64,000 nt of DNA, from contig DATNBR010000090.1 of assembly GCA_035571875.1 (NCBI GenBank), positions 88,502 through 152,501 on the forward strand. Direction: 5' to 3'. The position numbers and the translations under genes were made by a program. Of the stretch, positions 42,830 through 52,112 are shown in pieces; position 1 is the first letter of the stretch; every line of letters begins with the position of its first letter. The notes beneath the pieces are model-generated. The model was given only the letters and a program-made list of their open reading frames with translations, made no database searches and was not told the DNA's origin. The DNA is from Parafrigoribacterium_A sp035571875 (lineage in GTDB: Bacteria; Actinomycetota; Actinomycetes; Actinomycetales; Microbacteriaceae).

Positions 42830-44698
42830 TCACTCGCGCAGTTGTCGAGCGATGACTGCCGCGAGGGTCGGGCCGATGCCGCTGACCTCCGCGATAGCTG
42901 ATGGTTCTGCGGCGCGCAAGCGCGCGACCGAACCGAAGTGGCGGAGCAGCTCGCGCACCCTGGATGGACCCAGCCCTGGGATCTCGAGCAGCACAGAGGT
43001 GACATCGTTCTTGCGACGCTGGCGCTGATAGGTGATGGCGAAGCGATGCGCCTCGTCCCTGATGCGCTGGAACAGGAAGAGCGCGTCGCTGTTGCGGGGC
43101 AGGATGACCGGATAGTCGGAGTTCGGGAGCCAGATCTCCTCGAGGCGCTTGGCAATGCCGCAGAGCTGGATGCCGGTGACCCCCGCGTCGTCCAGCGCGC
43201 GTTGAGCGGCGGCCACTTGGGGCTGTCCGCCATCGACGATCAGCAGGTTCGGCCGATAGGCGAACTTCTTCGACCGCGCATCGTCCTCGTCATCAGGCCC
43301 GTCGTCATCGATCCGCGCGAGGCGCCGGCTGAGCGTCTGGTAGATCGATTCGGTGTCATCCGTCGACTCCGGAATGCTGAACCTGCGGTATTGGTCCTTG
43401 CGCGGCAGTCCGTCTTCGAAGACGACCATCGAAGCGACGATGTTCGTGCCGCTCAGGTGGGAGACGTCGTAACACTCCATCCGCAGCGGCGCCTCGTCCA
43501 TGCCGAGCGCCTCCTGGATGTCGGCGAGGGCCTGTGACCTCGCCACGAAGTCCCCGCTGCGCCGCGTCTTGTACAGCACGAGCGCGTTCTTGGCGTTCGT
43601 GCTCACGGTCTGCACGAGGGCCGCGAGATCCCCGCGGTGAGCCACGCGAAGCGTCACTCGGCCGGAGCGAGGCTTGTCGGCCGTCCTGAGTTCGGTGAGC
43701 CAGAGTTCGAGCTGGCTGCCGTCTGTTGGGAGCTCGGGAACGACGACCTGGCGCGGCGGTACAGCATCCGTGTAGGCGTTCTGCAGCACGGTTTCGACGA
43801 GTTCGCCCAGTTCGAGATCGAGTTCCTTGTCGACGACCCAGGCACGAACACCACGGATGCGCCCGCCGCGCACGATGAACTGCTGTACCGCGGCCGCGAG
43901 TTCGTCGTGGGCGATGCCGAAGATGTCTGCGTCGACCTCCTCTCCGAGCACGACCGTGCTCTTGGAGAGCGCGGTCTCGAGCGCTACGATTCGGTCGCGG
44001 AGCCTTGCTGCACGCTCGTAGTCCTGCGTCTGGGCGGCGGCTTTCATCTCGCGCGAGAGGTCGCCGAGGTACTTCGAGTCGTTTCCGGCCATGAACGAGG
44101 CAAAGTCGAGTGCGATTGACTTGTGCTCCTCCTTGGTCACCCTGCCCACGCACGGTGCGGCGCACTTTCCTATGTCGCCGAGCAGGCAGGGCCGACCGGT
44201 CTGCTCGGCGCGCTTATAGGTCGTCTCCGAGCAACTGCGCATCGGGAACGCCTTGAGCATGAGGTCCACGGTCTCCCGGATGGCCCAGACCTTCGTATAC
44301 GGTCCGAAGTAGCGGGCGCCGGTGATCTTGCGATTTCGAGTGACGAGCACTCGAGGCACCGGATCGCCAAGGGTGATCGCGAGGTAGGGGTACGACTTGT
44401 CGTCCTTGAACTGCACATTGAATGGCGGGTCGAACTCCTTGATCCAGGTGAACTCCAGCTGGAGTGCCTCGAACTCGGTGCCCACGACCGTCCATTCGAC
44501 CGAGTTCGCGCTGAGCACCATCCGTCGTGTGCGCTCGTGGAGGCTCGCCAGGGGTGCGAAGTAATTGCTCAGGCGCGCGCGAAGGTTCTTCGCCTTGCCC
44601 ACGTAGAGCACGCGCCGGTTCTCGTCCCGGAACCGGTAGACGCCCGGTTGCGTGGGAATCTCCCCCGCCTTGGGACGGTAGCTGACGGTGTCGACCAT
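42830..44698 (-). CDS. uvrC: Excinuclease ABC subunit C
   Basis: This 622-residue nuclease makes both incisions of nucleotide excision repair. It has an N-terminal GIY-YIG domain (PGVYRFRDENRRVLYVGKAKNLRARL), a UVR region near 205-240, an RNase H-like domain with MECYDVSHLSGTNIVASMVVF, and C-terminal helix-hairpin-helix motifs (IPGLGPSRVRELL). It begins 3 nt after uvrA. Confidence 0.96.
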   Translation of the reverse strand: MVDTVSYRPKAGEIPTQPGVYRFRDENRRVLYVGKAKNLRARLSNYFAPLASLHERTRRMVLSANSVEWTVVGTEFEALQLEFTWIKEFDPPFNVQFKDDKSYPYLAITLGDPVPRVLVTRNRKITGARYFGPYTKVWAIRETVDLMLKAFPMRSCSETTYKRAEQTGRPCLLGDIGKCAAPCVGRVTKEEHKSIALDFASFMAGNDSKYLGDLSREMKAAAQTQDYERAARLRDRIVALETALSKSTVVLGEEVDADIFGIAHDELAAAVQQFIVRGGRIRGVRAWVVDKELDLELGELVETVLQNAYTDAVPPRQVVVPELPTDGSQLELWLTELRTADKPRSGRVTLRVAHRGDLAALVQTVSTNAKNALVLYKTRRSGDFVARSQALADIQEALGMDEAPLRMECYDVSHLSGTNIVASMVVFEDGLPRKDQYRRFSIPESTDDTESIYQTLSRRLARIDDDGPDDEDDARSKKFAYRPNLLIVDGGQPQVAAAQRALDDAGVTGIQLCGIAKRLEEIWLPNSDYPVILPRNSDALFLFQRIRDEAHRFAITYQRQRRKNDVTSVLLEIPGLGPSRVRELLRHFGSVARLRAAEPSAIAEVSGIGPTLAAVIARQLRE

Positions 44699-44701
44699 GG
44701 A

Positions 44702-47584
44702 CTAGCCCGTGGCGCGGAGTTCGGCGTCGAGGATCTCCGCGAGGAACTGCCCGGTGTGGCTCTTCTTGACGCGCGCGAGTTGCTCGGGAGTGCCGGTTGC
44801 GAGCACCTGCCCGCCGCCGGCGCCGCCCTCGGGGCCGAGGTCGATGAGCCAGTCCGCCGACTTGATGACGTCGAGGTTGTGCTCGATGACGATGACCGTG
44901 TTGCCCTTGTCGACGAGACCGTTGAGAACGAGCAGCAGCTTGCGCACGTCTTCGAAATGCAGCCCTGTGGTGGGTTCGTCGAGCACGTAGATGCTGCGGC
45001 CCATGGACCGCTTCTGCAGTTCTGTGGCCAGCTTCACTCGCTGTGCCTCGCCGCCCGACAGCGTCGTGGCGCTCTGCCCGAGCCGCACGTAGCCGAGCCC
45101 GACGTCGACGAGGGTGTGCAGGTACCGGCTGATGGCGCCGATCGCTTCGAAGAACTCCGCAGCCTCGCTGATCGGCATGTCGAGCACCTCGGCGATGTTC
45201 TTGCCCTTGTACCGCACCGCGAGCGTGTCCCGGTTGTAGCGGGCGCCGCCGCAGACCTCGCAGGCCACGTACACATCGGGGAGGAAGTTCATCTCGATCT
45301 TGATCGTGCCGTCGCCCGAGCAGTTCTCGCAGCGACCGCCCTTCACATTGAAGCTGAATCGGCCGGGAAGGTAGCCGCGGACCTTCGCGTCTGTCGTCTC
45401 GGCGAACAGGTTGCGGATTTTGTCGAAGACACCCGTGTAGGTCGCCGGGTTCGATCGTGGTGTGCGACCGATCGGGTTCTGATCGACGTGAATGACCTTG
45501 TCGAGGTTGTCGAGACCGGTGACCCGCGTGTGCTTGGCCGGAATCTGGCGCGCCCCGTTGAGCTGGTTCGCGAGCACCCGATACAGGATGTCGTTGACGA
45601 GTGAGGACTTGCCAGAGCCGCTGACGCCCGTGACGCCGATGAAGGTGCCAAGCGGGAACTCCACCGTGACGTTCTTGAGGTTGTTGGCGCGCGCGCCCTC
45701 GACCGTCACCATGCGTTTCTTGTCCACGGGGCGCCGGCTCGCGGGGACCGGGATCGACTTGCGGCCGGAGAGGTAGTCGCCGGTGACCGAGGCCGTGTTC
45801 GCGATGAGGGACTCATAGGAACCGGAGTGCACGACGGTGCCGCCGTGCTCGCCCGCCCCCGGTCCGATGTCGACGATCCAGTCGGCGGTGCGGATGGTGT
45901 CTTCGTCGTGTTCGACGACGATGAGAGTATTACCGAGGTCCTTGAGCTTCACGAGCGTCTCGATGAGCCTGCGGTTGTCGCGCTGGTGCAGTCCGATGCT
46001 CGGTTCATCGAGCACGTAGAGCACGCCGGTGAGACCGGAGCCGATCTGGGTGGCGAGTCGGATGCGCTGAGCCTCACCGCCGGACAGGGAGCCCGCGGCG
46101 CGCGCGAGGTTGAGGTAACTGAGACCGACCTCGATGAGGAATTCGAGTCTCAGCCGGATCTCACGCAGCACCTGCGCCGCGATCTTCGCCTCGCGCTCCG
46201 AGAGCTCGAGCAACCGCATGAATTCGTACGCGTCGACGAGGCTCAACTCGGTCACGTCCGCGATGTTGTGGTCGTGCACTGTAACGGCGAGGACTTCGGG
46301 CTTCAGTCGTTTGCCGTCGCACACGGGGCAATTCACCTCGCGCAGGTAGCTCGCGTATCGCTGCCGTGCCGAGTCGCTCTCGGCCTCGAGGTACTTTCGC
46401 TCGATGTACGGGATCACACCCTCGAACCCGGTGGAGTACTTCATCTCGCGCCCGAAGCGGTTCTTCCACTTCACGGTCACCTTGAAGTCATTTCCACGCA
46501 GCACGGCCTCGCGGACCTCGTCGGGGAGGTCGCTCCACGGGGTGTCGAGCGAGAAATCCAGGTCGCTCGCGAGGCCTTCGAGCAGGCGTTGGAAATAGTT
46601 GAACAGTCCCTTGCCCGACTGGGTCCACGGGAGGATCACGCCGTCGGCGAGGCTCAGCGCAGGGTCGCCGAGAAGCAGTTCGGAATCCACCGACATGCGG
46701 GTGCCGAGCCCGGAGCACTCGGGGCACGCGCCGAAGGGGGCGTTGAACGAGAAGGTCCTCGGCTCGATCTCCGTGAGCTGCACCGGGTGCCCATTGGGGC
46801 AGGAGAGCTTCTCAGAGAAATTGCGCCAGGCCGCGTCTCCCGTCTCGTCGACGAAGTTGATGGCGACTACGCCGTCTGTCAAGCGCAACGCGGTCTCGAG
46901 CGAATCGGTGAGCCTCGTGAGGATGTCATCTCCGGCCACGAGGCGGTCGACGACGACGGAGATGTCGTGCTTGTACTGCTTTTTCAGCGTGGGTGGAGCG
47001 CTGAGTTGGATCGCCTCGCCATCGACCAGGGCACGCGAGTACCCGCTCGCCGCGAGATCGCGGAAGAGGTCGACGAACTCCCCTTTCTTTTGCGAGACGA
47101 CGGGGCTGATGACCTGGTAGCGGGTGCCCTCCTCGAGGGTCATGAGCTGATCGGCGATCTGCTGAACCGATTGGCGGGAGATGGGTTCACCGCAGATCGC
47201 GCAGTGCGGAACACCGATTCTGGCCCACAACAGGCGCATGTAGTCGTAGATCTCGGTGATCGTCCCGACCGTGGAGCGCGGGTTGCGGTTCGTCGATTTC
47301 TGGTCGATCGAGACGGCTGGGCTCAGTCCGTCAATGAAATCCACGTCGGGGCGATCGACCTGGCCGAGAAATTGTCGGGCGTAGGCCGAGAGAGATTCGA
47401 CGTAGCGGCGCTGACCCTCGGCGAAGATCGTGTCGAACGCGAGGGATGACTTTCCCGAGCCGGAAAGGCCGGTGAAGACGACTAATGAATCGCGCGGAAT
47501 CTCGAGGTCGACATTGCGGAGGTTGTGGACGCGTGCGCCATGGACACTGAGCTTCGAAGGGGATTCCACACGCGAGATAGACAC
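44702..47584 (-). CDS. uvrA: Excinuclease ABC subunit A
   Basis: This 960-residue damage-recognition ATPase has two ABC cassettes (GLSGSGKSS and GVSGSGKSS with LSGGEAQRIRLA and LSGGEAQRVKLA). Zinc-binding cysteines are visible in CAICGEP, CPVCDGKR, and CENCSGDG with CEVCGG. The GTG at 47584 is chosen because TAGAAT lies exactly 7 nt upstream with no ribosome binding site. A longer TTG start at 47602 would place that hexamer inside the gene. Confidence 0.96.
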   Translation of the reverse strand: MSISRVESPSKLSVHGARVHNLRNVDLEIPRDSLVVFTGLSGSGKSSLAFDTIFAEGQRRYVESLSAYARQFLGQVDRPDVDFIDGLSPAVSIDQKSTNRNPRSTVGTITEIYDYMRLLWARIGVPHCAICGEPISRQSVQQIADQLMTLEEGTRYQVISPVVSQKKGEFVDLFRDLAASGYSRALVDGEAIQLSAPPTLKKQYKHDISVVVDRLVAGDDILTRLTDSLETALRLTDGVVAINFVDETGDAAWRNFSEKLSCPNGHPVQLTEIEPRTFSFNAPFGACPECSGLGTRMSVDSELLLGDPALSLADGVILPWTQSGKGLFNYFQRLLEGLASDLDFSLDTPWSDLPDEVREAVLRGNDFKVTVKWKNRFGREMKYSTGFEGVIPYIERKYLEAESDSARQRYASYLREVNCPVCDGKRLKPEVLAVTVHDHNIADVTELSLVDAYEFMRLLELSEREAKIAAQVLREIRLRLEFLIEVGLSYLNLARAAGSLSGGEAQRIRLATQIGSGLTGVLYVLDEPSIGLHQRDNRRLIETLVKLKDLGNTLIVVEHDEDTIRTADWIVDIGPGAGEHGGTVVHSGSYESLIANTASVTGDYLSGRKSIPVPASRRPVDKKRMVTVEGARANNLKNVTVEFPLGTFIGVTGVSGSGKSSLVNDILYRVLANQLNGARQIPAKHTRVTGLDNLDKVIHVDQNPIGRTPRSNPATYTGVFDKIRNLFAETTDAKVRGYLPGRFSFNVKGGRCENCSGDGTIKIEMNFLPDVYVACEVCGGARYNRDTLAVRYKGKNIAEVLDMPISEAAEFFEAIGAISRYLHTLVDVGLGYVRLGQSATTLSGGEAQRVKLATELQKRSMGRSIYVLDEPTTGLHFEDVRKLLLVLNGLVDKGNTVIVIEHNLDVIKSADWLIDLGPEGGAGGGQVLATGTPEQLARVKKSHTGQFLAEILDAELRATG

Positions 47585-47591
47585 TCTATAG

Positions 47592-47597
47592 ATTCTA
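47592..47597 (-). promoter_or_regulatory. -10 hexamer, probable leaderless promoter of uvrA
   Basis: TAGAAT on the minus strand is separated by CTATAGA (7 nt) from the GTG at 47584. No SOS-type CGAAC-N4-GTTCG site was seen upstream. Confidence 0.55.
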
Positions 47598-47658
47598 TCC
47601 AAGCCACCGACATTGGCTCCGGCTCGTTCGCTCTGCGCGCAGGCGCGGGCGCCCAGCG

Positions 47659-47714
47659 CCGAGGGATCGGCGCCGATGGATCAACATCGAGGGATTAACA
47701 CCGAGGGATCAACT
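47659..47714. repeat. 14-bp tandem repeat, four units, spanning the uvrB stop codon
   Basis: Units start at 47659, 47673, 47687 and 47701 with consensus CCGAGGGATCAACA. The last unit contains the TGA of uvrB (complement of 47709-47711). The array lies 62 bp upstream of the uvrA -10. Confidence 0.85.
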
Positions 47715-49775
47715 CAGGTGACCAGCCGCGGCCATCTGCCTGAGCTCCTTCTTGAGATCGGCGACCTCGTCGCGCAGGCGTGCTGCCAGCTCGAACTTCA
47801 ACTCCCCCGCCGCAGCGAGCATCTGCTCGTTGAGATCGCGGATGATCGACTCGAGGTCGTTCGCACCGGCGGCAGCGAGGCCTTCGCGTCGCACTCCCGG
47901 CGTCGGAGACCTCTTGCGGCCGTCTCTGCCGGCGAGCAACTGGGCGGTGTCGGCATCCTCTCGACTGAGCGCGTCGGTGATGTCCGCGATCTTCTTGCGG
48001 AGTGGCTGGGGATCGACGCCGCGTTCCTTGTTGTAGGCGATCTGCTTCTCGCGGCGGCGGTTTGTCTCGTCGATCGCGATCTTCATCGAATCGGTGAGCA
48101 CGTCGGCGTACATGTGCACGGCACCCGACACGTTTCTGGCGGCTCGACCAATCGTTTGAATGAGAGAGGTCGACGAGCGCAGGAAGCCCTCCTTGTCGGC
48201 GTCGAGGATCGCGACGAGGGACACCTCGGGCAGGTCCAGGCCCTCGCGAAGCAGGTTGATGCCCACGAGCACGTCGTACACGCCCTGGCGCAGTTCGGTG
48301 AGCAACTCGACCCGGCGCAGCGTGTCGACATCCGAGTGAAGGTAGCGAACCCGCACGCCTGCCTCGCCGAGGAACTCCGTGAGTTCCTCGGCCATCTTCT
48401 TGGTGAGGGTCGTGACGAGGACTCGCTCGTTCTTCTCGGTTCGTTGGCGAATCTCCTCGAGCAGGTCGTCGATCTGTCCCTTGGTGGGCTTCACGACGAT
48501 CTGCGGATCGACGAGGCCGGTGGGCCTGATGATCTGCTCGACCACGCTGTCGGTGATGCCGAGTTCGTATTTGCCCGGCGTCGCAGACAGGTAGACCTTC
48601 TGGCCCACCCGATCGAGGAATTCGGAGAACTTGAGCGGTCGGTTGTCGAGGGCGCTCGGCAGACGGAAGCCATGCTCGACGAGCGTGCGCTTGCGGGAGG
48701 CGTCGCCCTCGTACATCGCGCCTATCTGCGGCACTGTCACGTGTGATTCGTCGATCACGACGAGGAAGTCCTCGGGGAAGTAGTCGATGAGGCAGTGCGG
48801 TGCCTCGCCGGGCTGCCGCTGATCGATATGCCGCGAATAGTTCTCGATGCCGCTGCAGAAGCCGATCTGCTCCATCATCTCGAGGTCGAAGGTCGTGCGC
48901 ATCCGCAGTCGCTGCGCCTCCAGCAGCTTGCCCTCGCGCTCGAGCTCTTCGAGTCGCTCCGCGAGCTCGACCTTGATCGTCTTGATCGCAGCGTGCATGC
49001 GGTCGGTGCCCGCGACGTAGTGCGAGCCGGGGAAGACGGAGACGGCATCCAGTGTCTTCACCACGTCTCCCGTGAGCGGGTGCAGGCTGTACAGCGCCTC
49101 GATCTCGTCGCCGAACATCTCGATGCGGATGGCGAGTTCCTCGTACATGGGGATGATCTCGATGGTGTCGCCGCGCACCCGGAAGTTACCTCGGGAGAAG
49201 TCCACGTCGTTGCGCTGATACTGCATCGAGACGAATTTGCGGATGAGCGCCTCGCGATTGATCTTCATGCCCACCTGGAGCGCGATCATCGCGTCCAGAT
49301 ACTCCTCCGAACTGCCGAGTCCGTAGATGCACGACACCGTGGAGACGACCACGACATCCCTGCGGCTGAGCAGCGAGTTGGTGGTCGAGTGCCGGAGCCG
49401 CTCGACCTCGGCGTTGATCGAGGAGTCCTTTTCGATAAACGTGTCTGTCTGCGGAACGTACGCCTCTGGCTGGTAGTAGTCGTAGTAGGAGACGAAGTAC
49501 TCGACGGCATTGTTCGGCAACAGTTCGCGGAACTCGTTGGCAAGTTGCGCGGCAAGGGTCTTGTTGTGCGCGAGCACCAGGGTCGGGCGCTGCACCTGCT
49601 CGATGAGCCAGGCCGTCGTCGCGGACTTTCCCGTTCCCGTTGCGCCGAGAAGCACGACATCGGTCTCCCCCGCGTTGATTCGCCCGGCCAGCTCAGCGAT
49701 CGCGGCGGGCTGGTCGCCGCTCGGCGTGTACTCGCTGATGACCTCGAAGGGACGAACGGAACGCGTGGGTTGCAT
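47709..49775 (-). CDS. uvrB: Excinuclease ABC subunit B
   Basis: This 688-residue helicase-like protein has Walker A LLGATGTGKSATTAW, the beta-hairpin region YYDYYQPEAYVP, DESH (VIDESHVT), GRAARN and a C-terminal UVR domain (SIIRDLNEQMLAAA). It loads onto damaged DNA after UvrA. The ATG at 49775 has TAGACT 6 nt upstream. It is separated from uvrA by a tandem repeat. Confidence 0.97.
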   Translation of the reverse strand: MQPTRSVRPFEVISEYTPSGDQPAAIAELAGRINAGETDVVLLGATGTGKSATTAWLIEQVQRPTLVLAHNKTLAAQLANEFRELLPNNAVEYFVSYYDYYQPEAYVPQTDTFIEKDSSINAEVERLRHSTTNSLLSRRDVVVVSTVSCIYGLGSSEEYLDAMIALQVGMKINREALIRKFVSMQYQRNDVDFSRGNFRVRGDTIEIIPMYEELAIRIEMFGDEIEALYSLHPLTGDVVKTLDAVSVFPGSHYVAGTDRMHAAIKTIKVELAERLEELEREGKLLEAQRLRMRTTFDLEMMEQIGFCSGIENYSRHIDQRQPGEAPHCLIDYFPEDFLVVIDESHVTVPQIGAMYEGDASRKRTLVEHGFRLPSALDNRPLKFSEFLDRVGQKVYLSATPGKYELGITDSVVEQIIRPTGLVDPQIVVKPTKGQIDDLLEEIRQRTEKNERVLVTTLTKKMAEELTEFLGEAGVRVRYLHSDVDTLRRVELLTELRQGVYDVLVGINLLREGLDLPEVSLVAILDADKEGFLRSSTSLIQTIGRAARNVSGAVHMYADVLTDSMKIAIDETNRRREKQIAYNKERGVDPQPLRKKIADITDALSREDADTAQLLAGRDGRKRSPTPGVRREGLAAAGANDLESIIRDLNEQMLAAAGELKFELAARLRDEVADLKKELRQMAAAGHLS

Positions 49776-49781
49776 TCTGTA

Positions 49782-49787
49782 AGTCTA
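49782..49787 (-). promoter_or_regulatory. -10 hexamer, probable leaderless promoter of uvrB
   Basis: TAGACT on the minus strand ends 6 nt (TACAGA) before the ATG at 49775. Confidence 0.5.
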
Positions 49788-49822
49788 GATTCGGCCCCTG
49801 ACACGCCATCGGGGCATCGCTC

Positions 49823-50422
49823 TCAGCGTACCCTCCGCCACAGCGCGTCGACCTGGTCCAGCGCCTGCGCGATCGTGCCGTTGTTGTCGATGACCAGGTC
49901 GGCGATCGCGAGTCGTTCGGTATCGCTGGCCTGAGAATTGAGACGGTGCTGCGCCTCCTCGCGGCTGAGTCCGCGCAGCTCCACCATGCGCCTGAGGCGG
50001 GTCTCGGCGTCCGCGTGCACGACGACGGTGAGATCGAAGTCGGCCTTGCGCGCCTTACCGGACTCGGCCAGAAGCGGAACGTCGTACACGACGACCGCGT
50101 CGGGGTCGGTGCGCTCGGCCTCTGCTATCAACTCACGCGTGCGCTTCCAGATTGCCGGGTGGGTGATGGCGCCCAGACGTTCGCGGGCCTCGGCGTCCTG
50201 AAAGATGATCGAGCCGAGCGCTGGCCGGTTGAGGGATCCGTCGTCCTGGATCACCGCAGGGCCGAAGGCCTCGGCGATCTCCGCCAGCGCCGGTGTTCCC
50301 GGCTCGACCACCTGCCTGGCCAGCACATCCGCATCGATGACCACTGCCCCGAGTTCAGCGAGCCGATCACTGACCAGAGATTTGCCGGATGCGATGCCGC
50401 CGGTGAGAGCTATCAGGTACAC
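49823..50422 (-). CDS. coaE: Dephospho-CoA kinase
   Basis: This 199-residue P-loop kinase has LTGGIASGKSLVS near the N-terminus and the family region VVYDVPLLAESGK. It performs the last step of coenzyme A synthesis. The start is GTG at 50422. It lacks the C-terminal GrpB-like extension found in mycobacterial CoaE. Confidence 0.95.
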   Translation of the reverse strand: MYLIALTGGIASGKSLVSDRLAELGAVVIDADVLARQVVEPGTPALAEIAEAFGPAVIQDDGSLNRPALGSIIFQDAEARERLGAITHPAIWKRTRELIAEAERTDPDAVVVYDVPLLAESGKARKADFDLTVVVHADAETRLRRMVELRGLSREEAQHRLNSQASDTERLAIADLVIDNNGTIAQALDQVDALWRRVR

Positions 50423-50479
50423 GGGAGTCCGATCTGCTGCACGCGCACCATGCTACCTTTGCGAGTTCGCTCAACGACA

Positions 50480-50509
50480 AGCGACCGGGCCCATGAGGAC
50501 CCGGTCGCT
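50480..50509 (-). terminator. Terminator after rpsA
   Basis: AGCGACCGGG (50480-50489) pairs with CCCGGTCGCT (50500-50509) over 10 bp with a 10-nt loop, just past the rpsA stop codon. Confidence 0.6.
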
Positions 50510-50543
50510 GTGGTTGACCGTGTGGAGACCGAGTCTCCGCGGA

Positions 50544-51992
50544 TCAGGAGTTGCTGGACAGCTTCTCGCGAAGAGCGGCGAGTGATTCGTCGTCTGCGAG
50601 CGTGCCGGCCGAAGCCGAGTCGCTCGAGAACGAAGAACCGGCCGAGGGGACATCGGAGATGACCTCGTTGGCTGCTGCTGCAACCTGCTTCTTGTGCGCT
50701 TCCCAGCGAGCCTGGGCTGCAGCGTAATCCTGCTCCCACTTCTCGCGCTGGGTCTCGAAGCCCTCGCGCCACTCGTTGGTCTCGGGGTCGAAGCCCTCGG
50801 GGTACTTGTAGTTGCCCTGCTCGTCGTATTCCGTGAGCATTCCGTAGAGCGCGGGGTCGAACTCGGTGCCCTCGGGGTCCACACCCTCGTTGGCCTGCTT
50901 GAGGCTCAATGAGATGCGACGACGCTCGAGGTCGATGTCGATGACCTTGACGAACACCTCGTCGCCCACGGACACGACCTGCTCTGCGAGCTCGACGTGC
51001 TTGCCAGAGAGTTCGGAGATGTGCACGAGGCCCTCGATGCCGTCTGCGACGCGAACGAACGCACCGAACGGCACGAGCTTGGTGACCTTGCCGGGCGCGA
51101 CCTGACCGATCGCGTGGGTGCGGGCGAAGACCTGCCACGGGTCTTCCTGCGTCGCCTTGAGCGACAGGGAGACACGCTCGCGCTCGAGGTCGACCTCGAG
51201 GATCTCGACGGTGACCTCCTGGCCAACCTCGACAACCTCCGAGGCGTGCTCGATGTGCTTCCAGGAGAGCTCGGAGACGTGCACGAGGCCGTCAACGCCG
51301 CCGAGGTCGACGAACGCGCCGAAGTTGACGATCGAGGAGACGACACCCTTGCGAACCTGGCCCTTGGCGAGATTGTTGAGGAAGGTCGTACGGCTCTCGG
51401 ACTGGGTCTGCTCGAGGAGTGCACGGCGCGAGAGCACCACGTTGTTGCGGTTCTTGTCGAGCTCGAGGATCTTGGCCTCGATCTCCTGGCCGAGGTACGG
51501 CGTGAGGTCGCGGACGCGGCGAAGCTCGATGAGCGATGCGGGAAGGAAGCCTCGGAGTCCGATGTCGACGATCAGGCCGCCCTTGACGACCTCGATGACC
51601 GAACCGGTCACGACGCCATCGGCATCCTTGATCTTCTCGACGTCGCCCCATGCGCGCTCGTACTGTGCGCGCTTCTTCGACAGGATGAGGCGGCCTTCTT
51701 TGTCTTCCTTCTGGAGGACGAGGGCCTCGACGCTGTCGCCGACCTGAACGACCTCTGAGGGGTCGACGTCGTGCTTGATGGAGAGCTCGCGCGAGGGGAT
51801 GACACCCTCGGTCTTGTAACCGACGTCGAGGAGAACCTCGTCACGGTCGATCTTGACGACGACACCCTCGATGAGGTCTCCGTCGTTGAAAAACTTCAGT
51901 GTCTTTTCGACCGCGGCGAGAAAGTCTTCAGCAGATCCGATGTCGTTGATGGCGACCTGCTTGGGTGCCCTGTCGGTCGTTACGATTGTCAT
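50544..51992 (-). CDS. rpsA: 30S ribosomal protein S1
   Basis: This 482-residue protein contains four S1 RNA-binding domains between about residues 37 and 365, including GDLIEGVVVKIDRDEVLLDVGYKTEG and KGVVSSIVNFGAFVDLGGVDGLVHVSELSW. An acidic Glu/Ser-rich tail follows. It binds mRNA at the ribosome. The ATG at 51992 has TGGAG upstream; an in-frame extension is ignored. It is upstream of coaE, as in mycobacteria. Confidence 0.97.
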   Translation of the reverse strand: MTIVTTDRAPKQVAINDIGSAEDFLAAVEKTLKFFNDGDLIEGVVVKIDRDEVLLDVGYKTEGVIPSRELSIKHDVDPSEVVQVGDSVEALVLQKEDKEGRLILSKKRAQYERAWGDVEKIKDADGVVTGSVIEVVKGGLIVDIGLRGFLPASLIELRRVRDLTPYLGQEIEAKILELDKNRNNVVLSRRALLEQTQSESRTTFLNNLAKGQVRKGVVSSIVNFGAFVDLGGVDGLVHVSELSWKHIEHASEVVEVGQEVTVEILEVDLERERVSLSLKATQEDPWQVFARTHAIGQVAPGKVTKLVPFGAFVRVADGIEGLVHISELSGKHVELAEQVVSVGDEVFVKVIDIDLERRRISLSLKQANEGVDPEGTEFDPALYGMLTEYDEQGNYKYPEGFDPETNEWREGFETQREKWEQDYAAAQARWEAHKKQVAAAANEVISDVPSAGSSFSSDSASAGTLADDESLAALREKLSSNS

Positions 51993-52112
51993 GTAGTAGT
52001 TGCTCCAGGATGTGGACATGCCCGCTGAGGGCACAATTCAGGCCACTGTCGAGATCGTGCTTGTGTGTTTTCGCCAGTGGCAGGCGGATAGAACATCGCA
52101 GACTGCGACTCT

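Noticed and set aside
45827..47449. 540-codon plus-strand open frame
   Set aside because: It is antisense to uvrA, whose cassettes and zinc motifs are unmistakable.
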